In this document: one piece after another, positions 8,209-16,499 of the stretch | Layout of the letters: the number at the start of each line of letters is the position of its first letter | Numbering within the stretch: the stretch's first letter is position 1 | From: Thermanaeromonas toyohensis ToBE | Lineage (GTDB): Bacteria > Bacillota > DSM-521 > Neomoorellales > Neomoorellaceae | Reading direction: 5' to 3' | DNA: 64,000 nucleotides | NCBI RefSeq assembly: GCF_900176005.1 | Contig: NZ_LT838272.1 | Span: 1,445,587-1,509,586, forward strand | The notes under the pieces: generated by a model | Databases searched by the model: none | What the model was told of the DNA's origin: nothing | Seen by the model: only the letters and a program-made list of their open reading frames with translations | Program-made: the position numbers and the translations under genes

Positions 8209-8729
8209 GGCTGATTTGATAGTTCTAGTTTTCTTAGCATCTCTAATGCTTCTTCTTTGCGGGAATAGATGTAAACATCATTTTTGTATTCTGCTACCCA
8301 TAAGTTTTCAGGTAGAGAACATGTTTTAAAAATCCAATAAAGATCTGTTATGCATGCATAAAATTGGATTATAAGGCGCATTGTAGCAAAAATAGTAAGA
8401 ATAGGGGAGAGTGAGGGGCCAAGACCTATAATTATTAGAGTGGCTAATACAGTAATTGCGAGAGTAAGTTTAAATGGAGCCCCAAGTGCTTCTCTGTAAT
8501 CTTTAAGCAAAACGGGTTCAAAGGGTTTTACATTAGGGAGGAAGGCAAGTAATGTTTTCTTGTATACATATCCTTTTCTTTTCAAAATGACCTCGTGGCA
8601 TAATTCGTGAAAGTAAATGGATGGAAATGCGCATATGAGATTGGCCCCAAGAACTATAAGCCAGGAAACAGGTATTATCTTTAATCGCCAAAGGAGGAAT
8701 TGATAGAAAATGAAAAAGAACGTCAGAAA
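8181..8729 (-). CDS. DUF3267-like putative membrane zincin, no canonical start
   Basis: On the minus strand a frame encodes hydrophobic segments around FHELCHEVILKRKGYVYKK, an HExxHE zinc-protease signature like that of DUF3267 membrane proteins. Two further membrane helices follow (KLTLAITVLATLIIIGLG and a Phe/Ile-rich one). The frame stays open upstream past the HExxH motif to about 8729, but I find no ATG, GTG or TTG before the first internal TTG at 8585, which would cut off the motif. The 5' end overlaps the start of the plus-strand gene at 8710, and the C-terminus runs into the repeat at 8167-8208. It may use a rare start or be a 5'-truncated pseudogene. The region is clearly AT-richer than its neighbours. 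Confidence 0.5.
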   Translation of the reverse strand, partial: FLTFFFIFYQFLLWRLKIIPVSWLIVLGANLICAFPSIYFHELCHEVILKRKGYVYKKTLLAFLPNVKPFEPVLLKDYREALGAPFKLTLAITVLATLIIIGLGPSLSPILTIFATMRLIIQFYACITDLYWIFKTCSLPENLWVAEYKNDVYIYSRKEEALEMLRKLELSNQPPLSYPTRE

Positions 8730-8895
8730 TGTAGAGGAGATTGAAACTAATGGTGAAGATCGTAGCTTTAAGAGTTTCAGTTTTTCCGACCTCCTATATT
8801 TTGGAAGGGGGACTTTAATGCTAGAGATTTTAGCTGATATTTTTTTGTTAGCGTTAATATTAGCAGCATATTTTACTGGTCATCTTCCCAGATAA
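8710..8895 (+). CDS. Small membrane protein, 61 aa
   Basis: The ATG is preceded by a textbook AAAGGAGG. The protein has a charged N-terminus and one C-terminal membrane helix (ILADIFLLALILAAYF). The AT-rich codon use matches the adjoining DUF3267-like gene and contrasts with the GC-rich helicase gene downstream. Function unknown. Confidence 0.6.
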   Translation: MKKNVRNVEEIETNGEDRSFKSFSFSDLLYFGRGTLMLEILADIFLLALILAAYFTGHLPR

Positions 8896-8980
8896 GGAAA
8901 TTATTTTGCGTCAGTTTACGATCAACTCTTGTAAAAAGTTCCGAATAGGCCTTTTTCTTTTTTTAAAAAAGGTGAGAACA

Positions 8981-10312
8981 ATGCCATCCGATATTACGCT
9001 TGAACTCGAAATACTGGCAGCCGCGGTGCAGGATAAATCAGCCCGCGGCTTTTTGCTCTCGCGGATACTCCCCAGCGATTTTTCGGAGATACAGCACCGG
9101 CGTGCGTGGGAAGGCCTGGGAAAAGGAGACACGGCGCTTGCCGAAAAACTGGCGGCCAGAACTACTCCTCCAGTGGATATACCATCAGCGGTATCCAGGC
9201 TGAAAGCCCTAGCGGAACTCCGGAAGGTGGAGGCCATAAGCAGGACGGCGCTGAGGGCCCTGTCCAACGGTGCCGTGAAGAGGCCGGAGCAGTTCCTGGA
9301 GCAGTTCTGCCGTGCGGCCGCGAAGATAGGTCTGCCCCCTTCAGGGGCTGCAATGCCCCCTGCCGAGTGGATGAAGAAGGGCCTTGAAGAGGCATGCCGC
9401 AGGGGCCTGTCCAACCCGGTAATAGAGCTGGGTGTGAGGGGCCTTTCGGGTGCGGTCCTGCCCGAACCGGGTCATCTCCTGATAATTGCCGGGCAGACCG
9501 GTAAAGGTAAGACGGCACTTGCGCTCAATATAGCGTACTCGTGCGGCATAGAGCGGTCCATCCCCACGCTGTACGTGAACACGGAGATGGGCTGGCACGA
9601 GCTGGCCTTCCGGTTGTTCTCCCTGATGTCGGGCGTACCGGTAACGAAGATACGGACCGGGGCAATGTCGCCTGGCGAGAAAGAGGCCCTGGAGCGGTCG
9701 GTGGAAAGGTTTTCCGGAGAGGCGGCGCTGTCGATAACGGACGCCCTCCCCTGGGCGGACATCAACGAAGTGGCGGCCTTGGCGAGGGAAGCGAAGCTGT
9801 GGCGGGGGTTGAAAATCCTGGTGGTGGACTACATCCAGCGTCTGGAGGACAGGGCCAGGGACCTGGAAAGCTGGCAGGCGTTAATACTGGCGACCCGGGT
9901 GCTGAAGAGCCTGGCCCAGGAGCTGAACATACTGGTGATCCTTCTGGCGCAGCTAAACGACCGGAGGCAGCTCGCGGGCAGCACGGGCATGCTCCGGGAG
10001 GCGGACGCGGCGGTGTACCTGGAGGAGGCCCCGGAAGGGAGCCCCGCCAGCCACATGCTGTACGTGGAGAAGGCCAGGCACGCCAGGAGCAACGTAAAGA
10101 TACCTGTTGACATAGACCCGGAGACCCTGAGGGCGAAGGGGCTGCCGGAGATGGCCGGCGCGTGCGAGAAGCAGAAGGGCAAGAAAAAGAAGGGGAAACA
10201 GCGCAAGGCCAAGGAAGAAGAGGTGCTGAGGGCTGAAGCGCCTTTTACGGAGGAGGACTGGAACAGGCTTCCCGCCGTCAGCCTTTTCGGGGATTCTGCG
10301 GGCGAAAACTGA
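8981..10312 (+). CDS. dnaB: DnaB-like replicative helicase
   Basis: About 443 residues. A short N-terminal helical domain (LELEILAAAVQDKSARGFLL) resembles the primase-interacting domain of DnaB. It is followed by the RecA-like DnaB_C core with Walker A GQTGKGKTALALNIA, the VNTEMG block, Walker B ILVVDYIQRL and the ILLAQLNDR sensor. It would act as a hexameric 5'-3' helicase at the element's fork. The ATG at 8981 follows AAAGGTGAGAACA. The C-terminus ends in a Lys-rich stretch and an acidic tail. An element-encoded helicase beside SSB suggests the replicon directs its own replication. Confidence 0.9.
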   Translation: MPSDITLELEILAAAVQDKSARGFLLSRILPSDFSEIQHRRAWEGLGKGDTALAEKLAARTTPPVDIPSAVSRLKALAELRKVEAISRTALRALSNGAVKRPEQFLEQFCRAAAKIGLPPSGAAMPPAEWMKKGLEEACRRGLSNPVIELGVRGLSGAVLPEPGHLLIIAGQTGKGKTALALNIAYSCGIERSIPTLYVNTEMGWHELAFRLFSLMSGVPVTKIRTGAMSPGEKEALERSVERFSGEAALSITDALPWADINEVAALAREAKLWRGLKILVVDYIQRLEDRARDLESWQALILATRVLKSLAQELNILVILLAQLNDRRQLAGSTGMLREADAAVYLEEAPEGSPASHMLYVEKARHARSNVKIPVDIDPETLRAKGLPEMAGACEKQKGKKKKGKQRKAKEEEVLRAEAPFTEEDWNRLPAVSLFGDSAGEN

Positions 10313-10324
10313 CGGGGGAAAGCC

Positions 10325-11398
10325 TCATTCTGGGAGCTTCTGGCTTAGCACAATTTTTGCGTTCTTAAAAGCATCGGTCAAAGGTGCGGGTCCAAAGGCG
10401 TCATAGAGTGCGTGTACGGCGCAGACCACGGCAAATGGGGACCAGGGCTTGTGCAGGAACATGAATTCGGCAACAGCCTTGGGGGAGAAGTTAACGAAGT
10501 GTAGCCGCTGGTTCTCCCACCTGTCCTTCGGTATTCCCAGGGAGCGTATTTCGAGGATGTCCCTCGAGGTGTGATCTACGTACACCACGCCGCAGAGCGC
10601 ATATTCGCAAAGCACAGCGTTGGCGCCAAAAGACAGAAATTTAATCTGTTCCGGGCGCACTTCTATGCCCAGTTCTTCTGCTATACCCCTCACAGCAGTA
10701 CGGTAGGGGTCGGGCCCTCCGTTGTGGAGGGCATCTGTAGGCCTGCTTGAACCCTCAGCCACCGAAGGGAAGAAAACAAAGGAATCTACTGCGGTAGGAC
10801 CACGCTCGGAGAAAATTATTTTTTTATCATAGGTTACGACCATGAGCCCCACCCCGAAATGTGTGGCGAACTCGGGTACAGGACTGTATGCTAGATTTAT
10901 GCAAGATGCGTATTTCTCGCGCAGTGTTGTTTTGGTATTGTTGATGATTATTGGTTCATCAAGCCGGTTGTCTGTGACGAGCATAGTGAAGTAATCAGTA
11001 GGGCGAAAGTGGAGCTTTAATATCGGCTCTTCGTGTTCTCCCTTGCGGTAGCCGACAAAGAATTTTTCCAGCTGGTACCCTAAACCATTGAAGGGGACAG
11101 GTTCCCCTTTGGCTTCCCTACGGTTAATCTCTTTGACCAGTTGCCGGTACAGCTGCTGTATTTCTGGCGGTTTTTTCACTTCGCAGGGGTTGTAAAAAAT
11201 CTCGATGTTTTCCCGTTTATAGGGCCCGTACGAGCAAACCACCCACGGTACGGTTGTTTTGCCGACCTTGAGGTATCCGGGTTCGTAGGCATGCTGCGCT
11301 GGCTGTTTTTGAGTATGTGGCAAAAAATTTTCGAGGCAGCGCCAGTTGCGTTTTTTGTGCCAATTTCCAATGCAGGCAGCAAGGAACGAAGTCGCCAT
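10325..11398 (-). CDS. Nudix-like hydrolase domain protein
   Basis: This is the only long minus-strand gene in the region, convergent with dnaB. The C-terminal half contains a Nudix-box-like segment (PYRTAVRGIAEELGI) in which the usual RE pair reads RG and an upstream Glu is not obvious, so catalytic competence is uncertain. The N-terminal half (YFTMLVTDNRLDEP, HFGVGLMVVTYDKKIIF) is an extra domain I do not recognise. The start is unclear. An ATG at 11494 is in frame but overlaps the divergent plus-strand gene, so the ATG at 11398 is given. Neither has a strong ribosome site. Confidence 0.65.
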   Translation of the reverse strand: MATSFLAACIGNWHKKRNWRCLENFLPHTQKQPAQHAYEPGYLKVGKTTVPWVVCSYGPYKRENIEIFYNPCEVKKPPEIQQLYRQLVKEINRREAKGEPVPFNGLGYQLEKFFVGYRKGEHEEPILKLHFRPTDYFTMLVTDNRLDEPIIINNTKTTLREKYASCINLAYSPVPEFATHFGVGLMVVTYDKKIIFSERGPTAVDSFVFFPSVAEGSSRPTDALHNGGPDPYRTAVRGIAEELGIEVRPEQIKFLSFGANAVLCEYALCGVVYVDHTSRDILEIRSLGIPKDRWENQRLHFVNFSPKAVAEFMFLHKPWSPFAVVCAVHALYDAFGPAPLTDAFKNAKIVLSQKLPE

Positions 11399-11442
11399 TC
11401 CAGCGGGATAAAAGGCAAAATAGCCCGGGAGGTTCTTCAGCA

Positions 11443-11658
11443 ATGAAGTCACCCCGCTCAGTAAAAACGAAAATCGTAGTTGCCTGGATTGCATCTGTTA
11501 TTTTCATTGTAGCTTTAGCGTTAACTATAGAAAATACGCCTGTTAGTCCTATTGTAGCACACTGCTTATTTTATGGCTTCGGTTTATTCAGCGGTGCGGT
11601 GTTTTTAAGGTTAACACGGCACGGTACTGGACCGTTTGATACGGAGGAAGGGGGATAA
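11443..11658 (+). CDS. Small two-helix membrane protein, 71 aa
   Basis: MKSPRSVKTKIVVAWIAS begins a protein with two membrane helices and a short charged tail. GGGAGG lies upstream of the ATG. It sits directly upstream of the SF2 helicase gene (4-base gap). Function unknown. Confidence 0.5.
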   Translation: MKSPRSVKTKIVVAWIASVIFIVALALTIENTPVSPIVAHCLFYGFGLFSGAVFLRLTRHGTGPFDTEEGG

Positions 11659-11662
11659 GCTT

Positions 11663-13318
11663 TTGCTCAGGCTCCGCGACTACCAGCAGGAAGCCGTGAA
11701 CGCTGTGGTGAGCGAATACCGGAACGGAGTGACGCGGCAGCTGGTCGTGATACCCACTGGTGGCGGTAAAACGGTAGTCTTCGCTTACATCGCAAAGCTC
11801 CTGGGGTACCCGACGCTGGTCCTGGCCCACAGGGACGAGCTGGTGCGGCAGGCGGCGGATAAGTTCGGCATGGTCTGGCCCGAAGCCAGCGTGGGCATAG
11901 TGAAGGCACAGGAAGACGACCACCAGGGCAGGGACGTGGTGATCGCATCGGTGCAGACTCTTTCCCGTGAGGAACGGCTTTCCCGTTTCAGCCCGGAGCG
12001 CTTCGGCTTCCTGGTGGTAGACGAAGCCCACCACGCTGTAGCGCCCACCTACCTCCGGGTGTTCGACCGCCTCGGCTTTATGGGCGGCGACCCGGGGAAG
12101 CTGCTGCTGGGCGTCACGGCCACGGGCTTCCGCGGGGACGGGATAGGGCTCGGCAGGGTCTTCGAGAAAATAACCTTCCAGCGAAGTGTAATAGCGCTTA
12201 TAAGGGCCGGCTACCTGGTAGACGTAAAGGCACTGGCAGTCCGGTCTCAGGTCGATATCAGCGAAGTCACCATAAGGGGCGGAGACTTTGGCGAAAAGGA
12301 ACTCGGGTTTATCCTCAACACGCCCACCAGAAATGAAATGGTGGTGAAGGCTTACCTGGAGCACGCTGCCGGAAGGAGGGCAATAGCGTTCACTGCGGAC
12401 GTGCAGCACGCCAAGGATCTGGCGGCGGCCTTCCGCGACTGTGGGGTGGAGGCCGAGCCGGTATGGGGCGAGATGCCGTACTCCGAGCGCGTGGAAGTGC
12501 TACGGAGGTTCGCGGCGGGCAAAGTCCGGGTGGTCACGAACTGCGGCGTGCTGACCGAGGGAGTAGATATCCCGGCGACCGACTGCATCATAATGGCGCG
12601 GCCCACCAGGTCCAGGGTGCTGTACATGCAGATGCTGGGGAGGGGGCTGAGGCTCTACCCGGGCAAAGAGGACTGCCTGGTGATAGACGTCTGCGATAAC
12701 TGTGCGAGGAACGACGCACTGACGCTGCCGACGCTGTTCGGCGTCGAGAGCGCGCGGGACGGCCTGCTGGACGCCATCAGGAAGAAGCGTGCTGCCAGGG
12801 AGGAGGCGGAAGTTTCCGGCCGGGCAGGTGTGGAAGTAGCACTGCCGCCCGAGCTCGGCGGGACGCTGCCGCTGGAGGTAACTGTGGAAGAAGTCGACGT
12901 ATTCGCCCGGTCGGCGTTCCGCTGGGTGGTGGCCGGGGACATAATGCGGCTCCCCGTGGGGCCAGGGGAGTATATTTACCTGGTGCCCCTGGGCGGCGGG
13001 CTGTACAACGTGGAGCACCGCGCGGAGGGCGGGGCAAAGGTCTTGAACTCGAGGCCCCTCGACATCGGGTACGCCCAGGGCCTGGCGGAGGAGTACCTCC
13101 GGGAGAAGCTGGGGTGGAAGGCGCAGAACTTTGCATCGCGTGAGGCCCCCTGGAGGAAGCTGCCACCCACTGACAGGCAGGTGGAGCTGCTGCTGAAGCT
13201 GGGGCTGTACGTCCCCGGCATGACCAGGGGCGACGCCTCAGATGCTCTTGAAAAGTTCTTCGCAGCAAAGCAGCTGCGGAAAGAAGCCAGGCAGAAAGGA
13301 GCGGGTATGCGTGCTTAA
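11663..13318 (+). CDS. SF2 DEAH-type helicase (XPB/Rad25-like)
   Basis: About 551 residues. The helicase motifs are LRDYQQEAVNAV (Q-like), IPTGGGKTVVFAYIAKLL (I), LVLAHRDELVRQA (Ia), VVDEAHHA (II, DEAH), LLGVTATGFR (III), and in domain 2 AIAFTADVQHA, VVTNCGVLTEGVDIPATD and MLGRGLRLYPGK (IV-VI). This architecture matches Ssl2/XPB-type DNA-dependent ATPases involved in strand separation and repair. The TTG at 11663 is chosen because AAGGGGG lies 8 bases upstream and the conserved DYQ motif begins at once. The C-terminal 200 residues are extra and contain CDNC. The gene overlaps ssb by eight bases. Confidence 0.92.
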   Translation: MLRLRDYQQEAVNAVVSEYRNGVTRQLVVIPTGGGKTVVFAYIAKLLGYPTLVLAHRDELVRQAADKFGMVWPEASVGIVKAQEDDHQGRDVVIASVQTLSREERLSRFSPERFGFLVVDEAHHAVAPTYLRVFDRLGFMGGDPGKLLLGVTATGFRGDGIGLGRVFEKITFQRSVIALIRAGYLVDVKALAVRSQVDISEVTIRGGDFGEKELGFILNTPTRNEMVVKAYLEHAAGRRAIAFTADVQHAKDLAAAFRDCGVEAEPVWGEMPYSERVEVLRRFAAGKVRVVTNCGVLTEGVDIPATDCIIMARPTRSRVLYMQMLGRGLRLYPGKEDCLVIDVCDNCARNDALTLPTLFGVESARDGLLDAIRKKRAAREEAEVSGRAGVEVALPPELGGTLPLEVTVEEVDVFARSAFRWVVAGDIMRLPVGPGEYIYLVPLGGGLYNVEHRAEGGAKVLNSRPLDIGYAQGLAEEYLREKLGWKAQNFASREAPWRKLPPTDRQVELLLKLGLYVPGMTRGDASDALEKFFAAKQLRKEARQKGAGMRA

Positions 13319-13703
13319 CAGGACTTTTTTGATAGGCCGCCTGGCGACCGACCCGGAGCTGCAGTACACCGGAAGCGGCGTCGCCAGGGCTTTTTTCGTG
13401 CTCGCGGTGGACCGGAAGCCGGACGCCGAGGGGAAGAAAGGGACTGATTTTATCCCGGTAGTCCTGTGGCGGAAGCTGGCGGAGACGTGCGCGGCGCACC
13501 TCAAGAAGGGGCGGCTGGTTGCCGTGGACGGCAAGCTCCACTCCCGGGACTTCCAGGGGAAAGACGGGCAGAGGCGCCGGGAACTGGAAGTCGTGGCCGA
13601 GGACGTGCGCTTCCTGGACAGGCCGCCGGAGGCCAAGGAACCGTTCAACCTGGATGAGCTGGGTACTGAAGTGCCGTTCGACGAAGATGACTTGCCGTTC
13701 TGA
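13311..13703 (+). CDS. ssb: Single-stranded DNA-binding protein
   Basis: 130 residues with the OB-fold start VLNRTFLIGRLATDPELQYT, WRKLAETCAAHLKKGRLVAV and the VVAEDVRFLD strand. It ends in the acidic partner-binding tail DEDDLPF, so it should form a normal tetrameric SSB. The GTG at 13311 overlaps the helicase stop codon and has AAAGGAGC upstream, indicating translational coupling. Confidence 0.95.
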   Translation: MLNRTFLIGRLATDPELQYTGSGVARAFFVLAVDRKPDAEGKKGTDFIPVVLWRKLAETCAAHLKKGRLVAVDGKLHSRDFQGKDGQRRRELEVVAEDVRFLDRPPEAKEPFNLDELGTEVPFDEDDLPF

Positions 13704-13718
13704 GGGGGTCGGAGTACC

Positions 13719-14096
13719 ATGAGAAAACTCGCACCGAGTATTAAGGTTGACGAAGCAAGGATAGATACCGTTTCGGTTGCCGTACATGTTATCCGCATTG
13801 GTGGGAAAGAGATGACGCTGTCAGTGTTCCGCCAGCTGCCCATGGAGCCCCTCGTAGACCCCAATACCGGGGAACTCGCCGGCATCCCGTGGGGCCGCGT
13901 CAACTACCACTGGGGCTGCAATATGGCTGGTACGCGCGTGCGCTTTGGTGCCCCGGGGACAGAGAACCACGTACACGTCGTGTGGCAGAAAGGGGACGAA
14001 CTCCGGCATGCCGTCGTGTACCGGGGAGAGATGCACAGGTGGCCTGAGCAATACCAAAAACTATTGGAACTGCCCCAGTTGTTCATCGCTGTGTAG
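13719..14096 (+). CDS. Hypothetical protein, 125 aa
   Basis: Unrecognised. It starts with ATG 15 bases after ssb, preceded by GAGGGGGTCGG, so it belongs to the helicase-ssb unit. Beta-rich, with a WGRVNYHWGCNMAG segment and VHVVWQKGDELRHAVVYRG. No membrane segment. Confidence 0.65.
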   Translation: MRKLAPSIKVDEARIDTVSVAVHVIRIGGKEMTLSVFRQLPMEPLVDPNTGELAGIPWGRVNYHWGCNMAGTRVRFGAPGTENHVHVVWQKGDELRHAVVYRGEMHRWPEQYQKLLELPQLFIAV

Positions 14097-14144
14097 GGGT
14101 GAACTGGTCGTGGAAGGGAGGGTCGCAGGATCGAGGAGTTGGGC

Positions 14145-14390
14145 GTGAAGGCAGGGGACTGGGTGCGGGTGACCTGGCCCAAGAAGCTCCAGGACAAGGG
14201 CGCGAAACAGTGCTACGGGGAATGCGGCGAAGTGGTGCAAGTATGCCCGAGGTTCATAGCGGTCCGCAGCCCTAACGGGTACGTGTTCTGCGTCTCACGG
14301 GCGGACATCGTCGAGGGGGCGCAGCTCAAGGTCAAGGGGAAGGTGGTGTCAGTTTCTTCTTCCGGCTTTCGCTTGATTTTAAGTGCTTAA
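14145..14390 (+). CDS. Small SH3/KOW-like hypothetical protein, about 81 aa
   Basis: The GTG at 14145 follows GAGGAG with a 6-base spacer and gives MKAGDWVRVTWPKKLQ. The repeated short beta pattern (GDWVRVTW, CGEVVQVCPRFIAV, GKVVSVSSSGF) resembles an SH3-like barrel, as in small nucleic-acid-binding proteins. This is inference from pattern only. Confidence 0.5.
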   Translation: MKAGDWVRVTWPKKLQDKGAKQCYGECGEVVQVCPRFIAVRSPNGYVFCVSRADIVEGAQLKVKGKVVSVSSSGFRLILSA

Positions 14391-14487
14391 AAAATTAAAT
14401 TTCTGCGGGACAGCTGGAACAATAAGAGGTGATGCTCATAGGTTTACAGGGAGTGATAAGGAAGTTTTTACCAAGGGGTGAGTATCC

Positions 14488-15273
14488 TTGAGAGCGGCAG
14501 TTTACGTCAGGGTTTCTACTGAAAAACAAGCAGAAAAAGGGTTTCCTCTCGAAGACCAGATAGAGAGAGGCACGCAGAAAGCGAAAGAGCTGGGGGCTAG
14601 CGAGGCTGTGGTCTTCGCGGATGAGGGGCACAGCGAAGCTGATCCGTTGACGCCTTTACAGCAACAACTACTGCACGAAGTGAGAGAAGGAAAATTCCAG
14701 CTGGTGATTTGTTTGGCCGAAGACAGGCGGGTGGGGAACCTTGCGGACCAGCTGGCTTTCGCTTCGGAAGTTGAGAAATATGCCCGCCTCGAGTTTGTAA
14801 GCTGCTACAAAGAAAATCCAAGTTTGCCGGGGGATCGAGTAGCGTCTCAGGAAGAGTATGAGGAGTATCTCAAGAGCGAAAAGTGGCAAGAGTTTAGGAA
14901 AGCTGTAATTGAGCATTACGGTTATCAATGTGTTCTTTGTGGAGAAAAAAAAGGACTTGAAGTTCATCATCTCCACTACGAGACTTTGGGGTGCGAATGC
15001 GTTGATGATGTTGTAGTTTTGTGCAGGGATTGCCATGTGCGGGTGCATAGTGAGGGCATAGGTTTTGTTATGGGTGTATCATGGTGCCCTGAATGTATTT
15101 TTTACGGTACTCCTCGTTGTAAAGGACAACCTTATTGGTGTATGAAAGGCCACGTCGGTTGTATATACGGTATAAAAGTCGTATACGGTATATGTCCGAG
15201 ATGCGGCGCGGAAATCGAAGAACCATATGAATCGTTATGTAGCTGGTGTTTAGACCAAATTCGAGAGGAGTAA
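14488..15273 (+). CDS. Serine recombinase N-domain fused to HNH and zinc ribbons
   Basis: 261 residues. Residues 1-110 look like the catalytic domain of a serine recombinase: MRAAVYVRVSTEKQ carries the nucleophilic Ser, followed by EDQIERG, VICLAEDRRVGNLADQLAF and LEFVSCYKE. The DNA-binding half of a recombinase is missing. Instead, residues 130-185 form an HNH-like zinc domain (CVLCGEKKGLEVHHLHYET, then CRDCHVRVH), and the C-terminus has several CxxC pairs (CPECI, CPRCG, CSWC). The TTG start follows AAGGGGTGAGTATCC. It may be a chimera from deletion or a real two-activity enzyme. Confidence 0.75.
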   Translation: MRAAVYVRVSTEKQAEKGFPLEDQIERGTQKAKELGASEAVVFADEGHSEADPLTPLQQQLLHEVREGKFQLVICLAEDRRVGNLADQLAFASEVEKYARLEFVSCYKENPSLPGDRVASQEEYEEYLKSEKWQEFRKAVIEHYGYQCVLCGEKKGLEVHHLHYETLGCECVDDVVVLCRDCHVRVHSEGIGFVMGVSWCPECIFYGTPRCKGQPYWCMKGHVGCIYGIKVVYGICPRCGAEIEEPYESLCSWCLDQIREE

Positions 15274-15279
15274 GTTAAT

Positions 15280-15381
15280 ATGGCTTGGCAATGGCTTATC
15301 AATGTAGATGGGGGAGAGCCAAAAATATTAAGGCTAAAAGTGGGCAGCCGAGGGCGAAGTTCTAGATATCTTGGTCGTTAG
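15280..15381 (+). CDS. Possible small ORF, 33 aa
   Basis: An ATG with GAGAGGAG upstream opens MAWQWLINVDGGEPKI and stops after 33 codons. It immediately follows the recombinase-HNH gene. There is no other support. Confidence 0.2.
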   Translation: MAWQWLINVDGGEPKILRLKVGSRGRSSRYLGR

Positions 15382-15382
15382 T

Positions 15383-15851
15383 GATGAAAACCCGAAAGAG
15401 GCGGTTTTTCGGTTTGAACCCAGGGGGTTCGTTTCTCGATGGCTGTTGTCGCTGTGCTTTCGGTAGGAGGAGACGGCTTCGAAGTACTCCTCGACTGTGG
15501 CCTGTGCGGACTGTGAGTGGAGCTCTTTCCACGCGGCAAAAGCCCTGAACTTTGTTTTAAGTTCCGTTTCGGAAGGCCAGCGCTCCTTGGTTTTATGGGT
15601 TTCCCGGCTGTGCTATACGCAGAAGTTCCAGATTTTATTTGCGGCGAGCATTACTGGCTGGAAAAATGTAAGCATTTCCAGGCCTAGGGGGAACTGTTTG
15701 GTGGGCAGGAGCCTGTGGGGGTGGGACTTGCTGCTCCAGACCAAGGCGGCACCTGCTTTCCTTCCGGTATAGTTGCCTTCAGGCAATTATGTCAGAAACT
15801 GCTGTTTTGCGGAAACGGAAGGTGGGGGGCAAGTTTGGACGCTGCTTTCAT
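15383..15851 (-). pseudogene. tnpB: Decayed N-terminal part of a tnpB
   Basis: Reading the minus strand from the ATG at 15851 gives MKAASKLAPHLPFPQNSSF and a stop. In the next frame follow NYTGRKAGAALVWSSK, FPLGLEMLTFFQPVMLAANKIWNFCV, a stop, then KERWPSETELKTKFRAFAAW and LHSQSAQATVEEYFEA. This is the standard N-terminal third of IS605-family TnpB proteins. At least two stops and one frameshift are present, and everything after about residue 150 (RuvC, zinc finger) is missing. A TnpB-type left end lies just upstream (15851-15894). Confidence 0.8.
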
Positions 15852-15894
15852 TCCGCCCCTTTCAGGGGCGGGTTTTCTCGTGGCTGTTTTATAA
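15851..15894 (-). repeat. Left-end relic of a TnpB element
   Basis: On the minus strand: TTATAAAACAGCC, CGAGAAAACCCGCC, then a CCCC-TGAAA-GGGG hairpin just before the tnpB ATG. The segment at 18921-18970 has the same layout (TTATAAAGCAGCC, CGAAAAAACCCGCC). Confidence 0.65.
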
Positions 15895-15947
15895 GGATAC
15901 CAGTGGGGGCTCAACTGGTTTTGACCCGTGTGGTAAGGAAGGGGGCC

Positions 15948-16124
15948 ATGCACGAGCTGTGTGAGCCGTGCGCCCGGCGGCGCAACCGCCCGGAATGCCC
16001 GGTGATCACTGACCCCGTCAGCGTATGGGAAGCCGGAGGCTGCTGGGCGTTCACGGAGAGTGCGGCTGAAGTGGAGGCGGTGGAAAGGGCTATACAAGAA
16101 TATTCCGAGCGCTGTTCGGCTTAA
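15948..16124 (+). CDS. Hypothetical protein, 58 aa, Cys-rich N-terminus
   Basis: The ATG follows AAGGAAGGGGG. The protein starts MHELCEPCARRRNRPECPV, with three Cys that could hold a metal, and ends in a Glu-rich helix. Function unknown. Confidence 0.5.
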   Translation: MHELCEPCARRRNRPECPVITDPVSVWEAGGCWAFTESAAEVEAVERAIQEYSERCSA

Positions 16125-16166
16125 CCAGCATTTAGTTGACTTCAGAAAAAGGCTGGTGGTACCGGT

Positions 16167-16442
16167 ATGACGCCCGAAAAGCGCGAACTCGTCTTGGCCG
16201 TGGTTTTGGGGCTCGCGGCGGGACCGGCGTACCTGCTTGCGGGGCCGGGAAAGTTTTTTGCCTGGTATGCCGCCGTCCTCGGCGGTGGTATGCTTGCCAC
16301 GGTTCACTGGCTTAAGGACATCAGGCCATCGCGAATCGCATGGCTTACCTGGCTGGCATGGCTCTTTGTATTATTCGCCAGCGCAGTGTTGGCGCTGGCT
16401 GCAGCCTGGGTGGTGGCATTTTCGATGCACGGTTGGGATTGA
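16167..16442 (+). CDS. Small three-helix membrane protein, 91 aa
   Basis: Three hydrophobic helices (ELVLAVVLGLAAGPAYLLAG, FFAWYAAVLGGGMLAT, LAWLFVLFASAVLALAAAWV) follow a short cytoplasmic start. It is likely an inner-membrane protein of unknown role. It lies 43 bases after the preceding small gene. Confidence 0.6.
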   Translation: MTPEKRELVLAVVLGLAAGPAYLLAGPGKFFAWYAAVLGGGMLATVHWLKDIRPSRIAWLTWLAWLFVLFASAVLALAAAWVVAFSMHGWD

Positions 16443-16499
16443 GCTTTTGAGTGCTGTGTGCTAGTATTTTAGTTAAGGGGAAACAGTTTTGGTGTTTTT

